Shown: piece after piece, positions 1 through 7,379 of the stretch
Layout: each line of letters starts with the position of its first letter
Numbering within the stretch: the stretch's first letter is position 1
Origin: Candidatus Binatia bacterium
GTDB taxonomy: Bacteria > Vulcanimicrobiota > Vulcanimicrobiia > Vulcanimicrobiales > Vulcanimicrobiaceae
NCBI GenBank assembly: GCA_035544215.1
Contig: DATKHY010000007.1
Coordinates: 310,001 to 374,000, forward strand
Reading direction: 5' to 3'
DNA: 64,000 nt
Program-made: the position numbers and the translations under genes
The notes under the pieces: generated by a model
The model's input: the letters and a program-made list of their open reading frames with translations, nothing else
Database searches by the model: none
What the model was told of the DNA's origin: nothing

Positions 1-321
1 ATTCAGGCGCAGCTTGCAGTAGATACGGGCGACGAGTCGAATGTCAACCTTGGGTACGAATTTTATGCCAAGCATCCGGGACTGTTCAGCGTCACCCAGC
101 GCCGCGCCGTCGGTGGAATCGGCGGCAGTAGCATCGAGATGATCGGCGAAATACCCGAGGTGCGAATCGGGGACTACCGCACGGGTCCGCAGCGCATCGG
201 CGCGACGCAGACGTTGGCTGGCACCGCTTTCGGCCATCTCGGAGCCGCCTTTCTGGATCAGTTCCTCGTCCAACTCGACTACGGCGCGAGCGAGCTGCGC
301 CTCGTTCCGAGGCGAGGTTAA
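1..321 (+). CDS. Retropepsin-like aspartyl protease, C-terminal part (5' end outside window)
   Basis: The frame is open from the first base to a TAA at 319-321. A VDTGDES motif lies seven residues into the visible part, matching the catalytic Asp-Thr-Gly of the second lobe of a retropepsin-like protease. The end, around 'FLDQFLVQLDYGASELRL', matches the usual C-terminal strand pattern in which a Phe-Leu-x-x-Phe segment precedes 'DY' and a final 'L.L.P'. The N-terminal half, including the first DTG and any signal peptide, lies upstream of the window. The secreted gene that follows starts three bases after the stop, so the two are probably co-transcribed. Confidence 0.6.
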   Translation: MQAQLAVDTGDESNVNLGYEFYAKHPGLFSVTQRRAVGGIGGSSIEMIGEIPEVRIGDYRTGPQRIGATQTLAGTAFGHLGAAFLDQFLVQLDYGASELRLVPRRG

Positions 322-324
322 GCG

Positions 325-891
325 ATGACGGCGTCCGCGCTTCGCCGCCTCCGCGGATTCGCCGTCTTCATCGTCTCCCTCTCCGCCGGAACGAACGGCG
401 CGCACGCGATGGCGCTGGATCGCTGCACGGTCGTCGCCGCACAGATGATGGACACCGTCGACTCCGACGACGCGCGCCCCGGCGACTTCTTCCGTTTCGA
501 GACCGTCAACGCCGTGACCAACGGCGCGGACGTGGTGATTCCTCAGCGGACGATGGGCTACGGCATCGTCGCCGTCGCGTCGCCGGCGGGCCACCACGAT
601 GCGCGCCCGGGAGTGCTTGTGCTGGAGCCGCGCTTTCTGATGCTGCCCGACGGCCGACGCCTCGGCGTCGTGCTCGATCACAACACGGACGCGCTGGACA
701 AGGCCGGTCCGACCGACGGGATACCCGGCTACCTCGGCGCAATCCCGATTCCCGGCGTCGGCGCCGCCGTCGGCCTCTTTAATTACTTCCGCAAGGGCAA
801 GAACATCGTGGTGCCGCGCGGCGCCATGTTCGCGCTCTTCCCGAGCGACGATCCCTCGGTCGAGCGCTGCCAAGACCACCCCGCATACTAG
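325..891 (+). CDS. Secreted protein of unknown function
   Basis: 188 residues. The first ~29 look like a signal peptide: basic start, then a hydrophobic stretch ending near 'NGAHA'. The mature part has a 'PGDFFRFETVNAV' motif, then 'VVIPQRTMGYGIVAV', a long strand pattern and 'IVVPRGAMFALF' near the end. This layout (Gd.f.f.v, then iP.gt...G.v) recalls the periplasmic beta-barrel of VirB10/TrbI-like proteins and is loosely shared with the secreted protein at 33042-33671. I assign no function. It starts right after the protease gene and is followed by an ABC transporter with no gap suited to a strong terminator. Confidence 0.6.
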   Translation: MTASALRRLRGFAVFIVSLSAGTNGAHAMALDRCTVVAAQMMDTVDSDDARPGDFFRFETVNAVTNGADVVIPQRTMGYGIVAVASPAGHHDARPGVLVLEPRFLMLPDGRRLGVVLDHNTDALDKAGPTDGIPGYLGAIPIPGVGAAVGLFNYFRKGKNIVVPRGAMFALFPSDDPSVERCQDHPAY

Positions 892-917
892 CGCGCGAAC
901 AGTAGCGGCGCTTGCGA

Positions 918-2657
918 ATGCCGAGCGGGTTTCGGACGTTCCCATCCGCGGAGGCGTTGCGCCGGCCGCAGTTTGGGCTGCCCGATCTGGTCGTGATCGT
1001 CGGCGCGCTGGCGCTGCTCGTTGCGCTCGCGCGGGTCGGCTCCGGGACACTCGTGGCGTTCGTTCCGCAGAAGCATCTCGTTCCGCACGTCGATCTCGAT
1101 CCGCGTCTGCTGCCGTACTACGCGGCCCGCTCGACGCTGCGCATGTTCGTCGCGCTGATCTGGTCGTTGATCTTCACCTTCGCGTACGGATACGCGGCGG
1201 CGCACAGCCGGCGGGCCGAGCGTGTGCTGATCCCTCTGCTCGACATCTTGCAATCGGTCCCGGTGCTGGGATTCCTGACGATCACCGTCACGGGATTCAT
1301 CGCGCTCTTCCCGGGCAGCTTGATCGGGCTGGAGTTTGCGTCGATCTTCGCGATCTTCACCGCCCAGGTCTGGAATATGACGTTCTCCTTCTACCAATCG
1401 GTGCGGTCGATCCCGAAGGAGCTCGAGGAGACGGCCGAGCTCTACCGCCTGTCGCTCTGGGAACGCTTCGCCAAGATCGAGGTGCCGTTCGGGATGGTGG
1501 GGCTCGTTTGGAACGCGATGATGAGCTTCGGCGGCGGTTGGTTCTTCTTGGCCGCGAGCGAAGCGATCAGCGTCGCCAACTCCAACTACACGCTCCCCGG
1601 GGTTGGATCGTACGTCGCGGCGGCGGTCGTACAAAAGAACCTCCCCGCGCTCGTGTGGGCAGCACTCACGATCGCGATCGTGATCGTGATCGTCGATCAG
1701 CTCTTCTGGCGCCCCGTCGTCGCGTGGTCCGACAAGTTTCGCTTTGAGCAAAGCGCGGCAGCCAGCCAGCCGGCATCCTGGGTCTACGACATCCTGCGCG
1801 GGGCCCGCATTCCGAGGCTCGTCGGGCGCGCGTTGGCGCCCGCCGGCGAGGCCGTCGATCGTGCGTTGTCGCGAATGACCCCGGCGCGCGAGCGCCTGAG
1901 CACCGGCGAACGTCACGTTCTCGGCGATCGCGTTTTCAACGCGATTCTCGTCGTGGCGCTCCTGCTGCTGGTGTTCTACGTCGCCCGCTTCATGCTGACG
2001 TCGCTGGGATTGCCGGAGATCGGACACAGCCTCGTGCTCGGCGTGGCGACCATGCTGCGCGTCGCTGTGCTGATCGTTTTCTCGACGCTTGTCTGGGTGC
2101 CGGCCGGCGTCGCGATCGGCTTTCATCCGCGCCTCGCGCGCTTGTTGCAGCCGGTCGCACAGTTCCTCGCCTCGTTTCCCGCCAACATCGTCTTTCCGTT
2201 CGCGACTCTTGCGTTCATCACGTACCGCGTGCCGATCAACTACGGCTGCGTCCTGCTGATGGCGCTCGGTTCACAGTGGTACGTGCTGTTCAACACGATT
2301 GCGGGCGCGCAGAGTGTGCCGACCGAGCTGCGCGAGATGGCGTCCGATCTGCAGGTACGCGGCCGGCTGCGCTGGCTGCGGCTCATTATTCCCGGCGTGT
2401 TCTCGTCGTGGGTGACGGGCGCGATTACGGCGAGCGGAGGCGCCTGGAACGCGAGCATCGTTTCCGAGGTGGTAACCTGGGGTGGCACGACGCTCGTCGC
2501 TACCGGACTCGGCGCCTACATCACCGACGCCACCGCCAAGGGCAACGGCGCGCGCGAGGCACTGGGCATCTGCGTCATGAGCCTGTTCGTGGTGACGATC
2601 AATCGATTCTTCTGGCGCCGGCTGTATGCGTACGCCCAGACAAAGTTCTCGCTGTGA
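918..2657 (+). CDS. ABC transporter permease, two fused NitT/TauT-type domains
   Basis: About 579 residues with two consecutive binding-protein-dependent permease domains in one chain. The first coupling (EAA-like) loop is 'PKELEETAELYRLSLWERF', the second 'PTELREMASDLQVRGRLRW'. Each sits in a group of about five to six hydrophobic helices. This is the SsuC/TauC-like fold, here duplicated and fused so that one polypeptide could supply both membrane halves. I chose ATG 918. A TTG at 912 in the same frame would add two residues. The stop overlaps the GTG of the ATPase gene (GTGA), indicating translational coupling. No substrate-binding protein is visible, so the substrate is unknown. Confidence 0.85.
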   Translation: MPSGFRTFPSAEALRRPQFGLPDLVVIVGALALLVALARVGSGTLVAFVPQKHLVPHVDLDPRLLPYYAARSTLRMFVALIWSLIFTFAYGYAAAHSRRAERVLIPLLDILQSVPVLGFLTITVTGFIALFPGSLIGLEFASIFAIFTAQVWNMTFSFYQSVRSIPKELEETAELYRLSLWERFAKIEVPFGMVGLVWNAMMSFGGGWFFLAASEAISVANSNYTLPGVGSYVAAAVVQKNLPALVWAALTIAIVIVIVDQLFWRPVVAWSDKFRFEQSAAASQPASWVYDILRGARIPRLVGRALAPAGEAVDRALSRMTPARERLSTGERHVLGDRVFNAILVVALLLLVFYVARFMLTSLGLPEIGHSLVLGVATMLRVAVLIVFSTLVWVPAGVAIGFHPRLARLLQPVAQFLASFPANIVFPFATLAFITYRVPINYGCVLLMALGSQWYVLFNTIAGAQSVPTELREMASDLQVRGRLRWLRLIIPGVFSSWVTGAITASGGAWNASIVSEVVTWGGTTLVATGLGAYITDATAKGNGAREALGICVMSLFVVTINRFFWRRLYAYAQTKFSL

Positions 2658-3967
2658 ACGACGCCATTATCATCTGCGACCACCTGACCAAACGCTTTCC
2701 GCTGCCGGGCGGGAAGGGCGAGTTCACCGCGTTGAGCGACATCTCGCTGCGCGTCAACGGCGGCGAGCTGCTCGCGCTTCTCGGGCGCAGCGGAAGCGGA
2801 AAGAGCACGCTGCTGCGGATCATGGCCGGGCTCATTCCGGCGAGCGACGGCGTCGTGACGAGCAGCGGGCAGCCGCTGCACGGGCCGAATCGAGACGTGG
2901 CGATGGTCTTTCAGAGCTTCGCCTTGCTGCCGTGGCTCACGGTGCAGCAAAACGTCGAGCTGGGGCTCGACGCCCGCGGCACGCCGAAAGCGCAGTGTCG
3001 CGAGCGCGCGCTGCAGGTGATCGACGTGGTCGGACTCGACGGGTTCGAGAGCGCCTATCCGAAGGAGCTGTCGGGCGGCATGAAACAGCGCGTGGGGTAC
3101 GCCCGCGCGCTCGCCGTCGAGCCGAAGGTGCTCTTCATGGACGAGCCGTTCAGCGCGCTCGACGTGCTGACCGCCGAAAACCTGCGCGGCGAGGTCGACT
3201 CGCTCTGGAACGCGGGAAACTTCCCGTCGCAGAGCATCTTGCTCGTGACGCACAACATCGAGGAGGCGGTGCAGCTCGCGGACCGCGTGCTCGTGCTCGG
3301 TTCGAATCCCGGGCACCTGCGCGGCGAGGTACGGATCGATATGCCGCGGCCGCACGATCGAACGGCCCCGCGCTTTAAAGAGATCGTCGACTACCTCTAC
3401 CAGGTGATGACGAATCCCGAAGCCGACGTCTCGCGCGAGGCCGCACTCGGTCCGGCGGCGATCTCTCCGTTTGCGCGACCGCTGCCGCACGTGCGCCTCG
3501 GCGGCATCAGTGGACTGCTCGAAATTCTCGCCGGGATGCCGGAGGGCCGCCGGGAGATCTCCGCGCTCGCCGATGGACTGGCCGTCACGCCCGACGACCT
3601 GCTCGCGCTTCTGGAAGCGACCACGCTGCTCGATTTCACGCGAACCAGCGGCGGCGTAGTAGAGCTGACCCCGAGCGGACGCGACTTCGCGACGGCCACG
3701 ATCCTGCGCAGCAAGGAGATCTTCCGCGACCAGCTGCTCGAGCGCGTTCCCATCTTCGACACCATCATGCGGACCCTCGGCGCCAGCAACGGCGTGATGC
3801 GCGCCGACTTCTTCCTCGACTTGTGGGACGAGTATTTCCCGCCCGCGGAGACGCAGCGACAGCTCGCGACCGCGGTCGACTGGGGTCGCTACGCGGAGCT
3901 CTTCGAGTACGACACCATCGAGCAAGTGCTACGTCTGAGCGAAGGCGTCCCCGAGGGAGCAGAGTAA
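2654..3967 (+). CDS. ABC transporter ATPase, NitT/TauT type, with C-terminal AAA-associated domain
   Basis: 437 residues from GTG 2654, which overlaps the permease stop. Walker A is 'GRSGSGKST' at residues 44-52. The signature is 'LSGGM' and Walker B is 'VLFMDEPFSALD', followed by the switch His in 'LLVTHNIEEAV'. After the ~250-residue ATPase core comes an extension starting at 'GGISGLLEILAGMP', with a winged-helix-like 'LTPSGRDFATATILRSKEI' and ending 'WGRYAELFEYD'. This is the C-terminal domain seen on a subset of NitT/TauT-family ATPases (AAA-associated domain). It should energise uptake through the fused permease just upstream. The substrate cannot be read from the sequence. Confidence 0.9.
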   Translation: MNDAIIICDHLTKRFPLPGGKGEFTALSDISLRVNGGELLALLGRSGSGKSTLLRIMAGLIPASDGVVTSSGQPLHGPNRDVAMVFQSFALLPWLTVQQNVELGLDARGTPKAQCRERALQVIDVVGLDGFESAYPKELSGGMKQRVGYARALAVEPKVLFMDEPFSALDVLTAENLRGEVDSLWNAGNFPSQSILLVTHNIEEAVQLADRVLVLGSNPGHLRGEVRIDMPRPHDRTAPRFKEIVDYLYQVMTNPEADVSREAALGPAAISPFARPLPHVRLGGISGLLEILAGMPEGRREISALADGLAVTPDDLLALLEATTLLDFTRTSGGVVELTPSGRDFATATILRSKEIFRDQLLERVPIFDTIMRTLGASNGVMRADFFLDLWDEYFPPAETQRQLATAVDWGRYAELFEYDTIEQVLRLSEGVPEGAE

Positions 3968-4010
3968 ATAGGATTCCCTCGAGCTCCTACGGCGGCGTCA
4001 ACGCGAATGC

Positions 4011-4024
4011 GGCTCAGGATGACA
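4011..4024. repeat. Possible fragment of a dispersed repeat
   Basis: The 108-base gap between the ATPase gene and the next lipoprotein contains GGCTCAGGATGACA. I recall this type of string as a dispersed intergenic repeat in several environmental bacterial genomes. Only one copy is visible here, so repeat status is a recollection and not shown by this window. Confidence 0.25.
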
Positions 4025-4075
4025 TAGGGAGGCTGTCGAACATAGCTTTCAGTTACTTAAAGATCGGAGGATAGA

Positions 4076-4609
4076 ATGCGAAGCGTCTTTCTACGAAAGG
4101 TCGTCGGCATAGCCGTCGGCCTTGCACTTTTGAGCGCGTGCGCGGGAAGCGGAAGCGGCGCACCGGCGCCTGGCGTCGCGCCGCAGGCCGATGGATTCGC
4201 TGGAAACGGCGAAGCGGGCGCTTCGAATCTGAGCGGTCAATACAAGGGCACGTTCAGCGAGAACGAACGTTTACGCGAGGCTACCCTGGACGTCGCCCAG
4301 TATCACGCGGCGATCGGAGGAAAGCTAACGCTCCAATTCGCCAGGTTTTCCAAAGCCGAGGACGCCGTGTGGACGCTCAGCGGGAGTAAGCTCGCGGGAA
4401 CGATCATCATAGCAGCCGGTGGCTGGTGCGTCCTCGCAACCACGGCGACGTACGATCCGACGACGCATGTATTGATCGGAAAATTCAGCCCGACACCCGG
4501 GTGCTCGGGGTTAACAAATGGTGGGTACAACCTAAGGCACAAATGCGTTTATAAGCCTGCCCGGAGTCAGGACGTTCGACCCGACGCGGGTGGCTTGAGG
4601 ATGTGCTGA
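4076..4609 (+). CDS. Lipoprotein of unknown function
   Basis: 177 residues. A strong ribosome site CGGAGG ends six bases before ATG 4076. The N-terminus has Arg and Lys residues, a hydrophobic core and the lipobox 'LLSAC' (Cys near residue 22), so the protein should be lipid-anchored. After a Gly/Ala/Pro-rich linker, the body contains 'SGQYKGTFSENERLREATLD' and 'GKLTLQFARF', typical of short beta-sandwich lipoproteins that repeat 'G.y.G.f'. I do not recognise a named family. The stop is one base before the apparent start of the alpha/beta hydrolase. Confidence 0.7.
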   Translation: MRSVFLRKVVGIAVGLALLSACAGSGSGAPAPGVAPQADGFAGNGEAGASNLSGQYKGTFSENERLREATLDVAQYHAAIGGKLTLQFARFSKAEDAVWTLSGSKLAGTIIIAAGGWCVLATTATYDPTTHVLIGKFSPTPGCSGLTNGGYNLRHKCVYKPARSQDVRPDAGGLRMC

Positions 4610-4610
4610 C

Positions 4611-5375
4611 CTGATCGCGTACCAGGATCGCGGGGGCGGCGAGGTTACCCTGCTGCTGGTTCACGGCTGGCAGGGCGATCAATCGGTGTGGAACGGCGTC
4701 GTGGCCGAGCTAGGGCCCGACGTGCGAACGATCGCCGTGGATCTGCCTGGCTTCGGCGCCTCGAACAGCGTCGCCGGGCCTTACGACCTCGACCGTTTTG
4801 CGGCCGAGCTTCGCGCTCTCCTCGCATCGCTGGGGACCGGTCCGGTCGTCGCCGTCGGACACTCGATGGGCGCGAAGGTCGCGCTGCGTCTCGCCATCGA
4901 AGCGCCCGAAATGGTGCGCGGCCTCGTGCTCGTCGCGCCGGTTCCCATCGGTCCGGCGGGCTTTTCGGAAAAAGGCGAGGCGTATCTTCGCGCGACCGCC
5001 GGCGATTCGGTACGCCTTCGCGCGTGGCTCACTAAGACGATCGCCGACCCGCCCGACGAGGCCATGCTCGATCGGCTCTGCGCCGTCGCCGGGCAGTCCC
5101 CGCCGGAAGCGGTGCTCGAAAGTCTCGAATCGTGGATGCGCACGGATCTCAAGGAAAAGGCAACGGGCGCCCTCATGCCCGCGGTCGTGATCGCCTCGGA
5201 ACTCGACGCGCCCGAGCGCGCGCAGAGCAACGTCGCGGCGCTTCTCCCCAGCGCGCGCTTCCTCGTCGTTCCCGACGCCGCGCACTACGCGATCCTCGAA
5301 AGGCCCGACGCAATCGCGTCCCGCATCAGCGACTTCGTGGCCACGCTTTCGAAGGACGGTGATCGACATGAATGA
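4611..5375 (+). CDS. Alpha/beta-hydrolase with apparent CTG start
   Basis: Alpha/beta hydrolase with all key elements: oxyanion-loop 'LLLVHGWQGD', nucleophile elbow 'VGHSMGAK', acid in 'ASELDAPERA' and catalytic His in 'DAAHYAILERP'. The HGW segment lies upstream of the first canonical start (GTG 4686). The in-frame stop at 4596-4598 leaves no ATG, GTG or TTG between. CTG 4611 gives '(M)IAYQDRGGG', the usual family N-terminus, and TGAGG at 4597-4600 is about ten bases upstream. I therefore place the start at CTG 4611. The substrate is unknown. The end overlaps the pterin dehydratase start by eight bases. Confidence 0.8.
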   Translation: MIAYQDRGGGEVTLLLVHGWQGDQSVWNGVVAELGPDVRTIAVDLPGFGASNSVAGPYDLDRFAAELRALLASLGTGPVVAVGHSMGAKVALRLAIEAPEMVRGLVLVAPVPIGPAGFSEKGEAYLRATAGDSVRLRAWLTKTIADPPDEAMLDRLCAVAGQSPPEAVLESLESWMRTDLKEKATGALMPAVVIASELDAPERAQSNVAALLPSARFLVVPDAAHYAILERPDAIASRISDFVATLSKDGDRHE

Positions 5376-5724
5376 ACTCGCGCAGCGTCAGTGCGTGCCG
5401 TGCCGCGGCGGCGTTCCGCCGCTGACCGACGAGCAGATCGCGCCGCTCTTGGCGCAGCTGGATCCGGCCTGGCACGTGGCCGAGCGCGCCGACGCAAAGC
5501 ATGGAATCGTAAAGCTGCTGGCGCGCACGTACGTCTTCGCGAACTTCAACGAGGCGATGCAGGCGGCGCAGCGCATCGGCACGATGGCCGAAGAGCAGCA
5601 GCACCATCCCGATCTACAGGTAGCGTGGGGGCGCCTCGGCGTCGAAGTGTGGACGCACAAGATCGGCGGGCTGACGGAGAGTGACTTCATCTTCGCCGCA
5701 AAGTGCGACGCGCTGATCCTATAA
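5368..5724 (+). CDS. phhB: Pterin-4a-carbinolamine dehydratase
   Basis: 118 residues from ATG 5368. GTG 5359 is possible, but the AAGGA at 5352-5356 suits the ATG better. The enzyme dehydrates 4a-hydroxytetrahydropterin to quinonoid dihydropterin. The diagnostic signature is present: 'EEQQHHPDLQ', an aromatic residue, 'THKIGGLTESDFIFAAKCD'. The N-terminus carries an extra CxxC ('CVPC') before 'LTDEQIAPLL', which is common in bacterial members. No aromatic amino acid hydroxylase is nearby, so its partner pathway is unclear. It overlaps the upstream hydrolase stop (ATGAATGA), suggesting coupled translation. Confidence 0.9.
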   Translation: MNELAQRQCVPCRGGVPPLTDEQIAPLLAQLDPAWHVAERADAKHGIVKLLARTYVFANFNEAMQAAQRIGTMAEEQQHHPDLQVAWGRLGVEVWTHKIGGLTESDFIFAAKCDALIL

Positions 5725-5738
5725 CGGAGGTACGGCTC

Positions 5739-6833
5739 ATGGACCGCGGCTACTTCCTCACGTCGCTCGCCGCGATGGTCGACGCTCCGGTCGCAGCCGC
5801 GGCCACACCCGCGCCCTCGCCCCAACCCGTGACAACCTTCGATGCGCTCAAACTGCCGAAGGCAGAGCTGCACCTGCACATCGAGGGCACGTTCGAGCCC
5901 GAGCTGATCTTCACGATCGCGGCCCGCAACGGTGTGCGGCTCAACTACCCCAACGTTGAGGCGCTGCGCGAGGCGTACAACTTCGCCGACCTGCAGTCGT
6001 TCTTGAATGTTTACTACGACGGGATGGAAGCGCTGCGCGTCGAGCAGGACTATTACGACCTCACGACCGCGTATTTGAAGCGCGTGCGGGCGCAGGGCGT
6101 CCGCCACGCCGAGATCTTCTTCGATCCGCAGGCGCACACGAAGCGCGGGGTCGAGTTCGCCGTGGTGGTCGAAGGCATCTCGAGTGCGCTCGCGGACGGC
6201 GAGAAGAACTTCGGCATCACGTCGCGTCTGATCATGTGCTTCCTGCGCGACATGACCGCCGAATCGGCGATGACGACGCTGGTGAGCTCGCTACCCTACA
6301 AGGAGAAGATCATCGGCGTCGGCCTGGACTCCGCCGAGGTGGGCAACCCGCCGTCGAAGTTTACGGCGGTCTTTGACCGTGCCCGCGCCGAAGGATTCCT
6401 CACCGTCGCGCACGCCGGCGAGGAGGCCGGCCCGGACTACGTTTGGGAGGCACTAAATCTGCTCAAGGTGTCGCGTGTCGACCACGGTGTACGCAGCCTG
6501 GACGACCCGAAGCTCGTGGCCCATCTGGTCGAACAGCGCGTGCCGCTCACGGTCTGCCCGCTCTCCAACGTGCGGCTGCGCGTCGTCCCGAACCTCGCGG
6601 CACATCCGCTCAAGCGCATGATGGACGCGGGCTTGATGTGCACGTGCAACTCCGACGATCCAGCGTACTTCGGCGGCTACGTCGGCGACAATTTCGTGCA
6701 GACGGCAGCCGCGCTGTCACTCACGGATCAACAACTCGTCATGCTGGCGCGCAACTCGTTCGAGGCATCCTTTATCGACGATGCGCTCCGCCGCCAGTAT
6801 CTCGCGGATCTCGACGCCGTAGTGGTTTCATAG
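5739..6833 (+). CDS. Adenosine/adenine deaminase family amidohydrolase
   Basis: 364 residues from ATG 5739, with CGGAGG eight bases upstream. It has the metal site 'LPKAELHLHIEGT' (HxH), 'VAHAGEEAGP' with the third His and catalytic Glu, 'RVDHGVRSLDD', and the terminal 'NSDDPAYFGGYVGDN' with the metal-binding Asp. The 'CPLSNVRLRVV' and 'SDDPAYFGGY' wording is closer to adenine deaminases of this family than to classical adenosine deaminase, so purine-base deamination is a fair guess. The first 30 residues ('DRGYFLTSLAA', then an Ala/Pro-rich linker) look like a decayed twin-arginine leader. A DUF302 gene follows after two bases. Confidence 0.85.
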   Translation: MDRGYFLTSLAAMVDAPVAAAATPAPSPQPVTTFDALKLPKAELHLHIEGTFEPELIFTIAARNGVRLNYPNVEALREAYNFADLQSFLNVYYDGMEALRVEQDYYDLTTAYLKRVRAQGVRHAEIFFDPQAHTKRGVEFAVVVEGISSALADGEKNFGITSRLIMCFLRDMTAESAMTTLVSSLPYKEKIIGVGLDSAEVGNPPSKFTAVFDRARAEGFLTVAHAGEEAGPDYVWEALNLLKVSRVDHGVRSLDDPKLVAHLVEQRVPLTVCPLSNVRLRVVPNLAAHPLKRMMDAGLMCTCNSDDPAYFGGYVGDNFVQTAAALSLTDQQLVMLARNSFEASFIDDALRRQYLADLDAVVVS

Positions 6834-6835
6834 CG

Positions 6836-7210
6836 ATGACGAAGCTAAGCCGCTATCCTTATGCCGAGACCCTCGAGCGGCTCTCGAGCGCGATCGCCAA
6901 CGCGGGCAACACGATCTTCGCGACGATCGACCAGGCGGCCGCGGCGCAGGCGGTGGGCGCGAGGCTGCGACCCACCACGCTGATCGTCTTCGGCAACCCC
7001 AAGGGCGGGACGCCCCTCATGGACGCTTTCCCCCTCGTGGGGCTCGAGCTTCCGCTCAAACTGCTGATCTGGGAGCAGGACGGGGCGACGAACGTCGCCT
7101 ACGTGCCGATGGCCGAGATCGCCGCGCGTTGCGGCGTGACCGGCATGGATGCGCGCATCGCCGCGATGGACGCGGCCCTCACCGCGCTGGTTGCGACCGT
7201 CGCCGAATGA
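6836..7210 (+). CDS. DUF302 domain protein
   Basis: 124 residues from ATG 6836, two bases after the deaminase stop. It shows the DUF302 pattern: 'ETLERLSSAIANAGNTIFATID', the strand 'TTLIVFGNPKGGTPLMDAFPLVGLELP' and 'LKLLIWEQDG'. DUF302 proteins are small alpha/beta proteins without a settled biochemical role. No signal peptide is visible, so it is probably cytoplasmic. It is the last gene of the run that began with the lipoprotein at 4076, and a hairpin terminator lies about 30 bases beyond its stop. Confidence 0.85.
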   Translation: MTKLSRYPYAETLERLSSAIANAGNTIFATIDQAAAAQAVGARLRPTTLIVFGNPKGGTPLMDAFPLVGLELPLKLLIWEQDGATNVAYVPMAEIAARCGVTGMDARIAAMDAALTALVATVAE

Positions 7211-7239
7211 CTTCACAGCGGTTTAGAAGGCATTAAGAG

Positions 7240-7265
7240 ACGCGGGAGACCCCCGCGTTTCTTTA
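7240..7265 (+). terminator. Rho-independent terminator
   Basis: Perfect 7-bp inverted repeat ACGCGGG (7240-7246) and CCCGCGT (7252-7258) with a five-base loop, followed by a T-rich tail (TTTCTTTATT). It closes the plus-strand run ending with the DUF302 gene. Confidence 0.85.
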
Positions 7266-7379
7266 TTCTGCACGCTCGTTCGGTACAAACGTATGACCAT
7301 GACGGCCGGCGCCTTTGGCGCTAGTCTAGTTTTCTAACCCTCCCTCATCGTTGCCAAGCGATTTTGCAAAGGAGCCCAC

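Noticed and set aside
888-2126. Long minus-strand reading frame opposite the ABC permease
   Set aside because: Composition is Arg/Asp/His/Glu-rich without any domain, and the plus strand encodes a clear transporter. It is an antisense shadow in GC-rich DNA.
2516-3925. Minus-strand frame of ~470 codons opposite the ABC ATPase
   Set aside because: Low-complexity Arg/Glu/His translation with no motifs; the plus strand has all Walker motifs.
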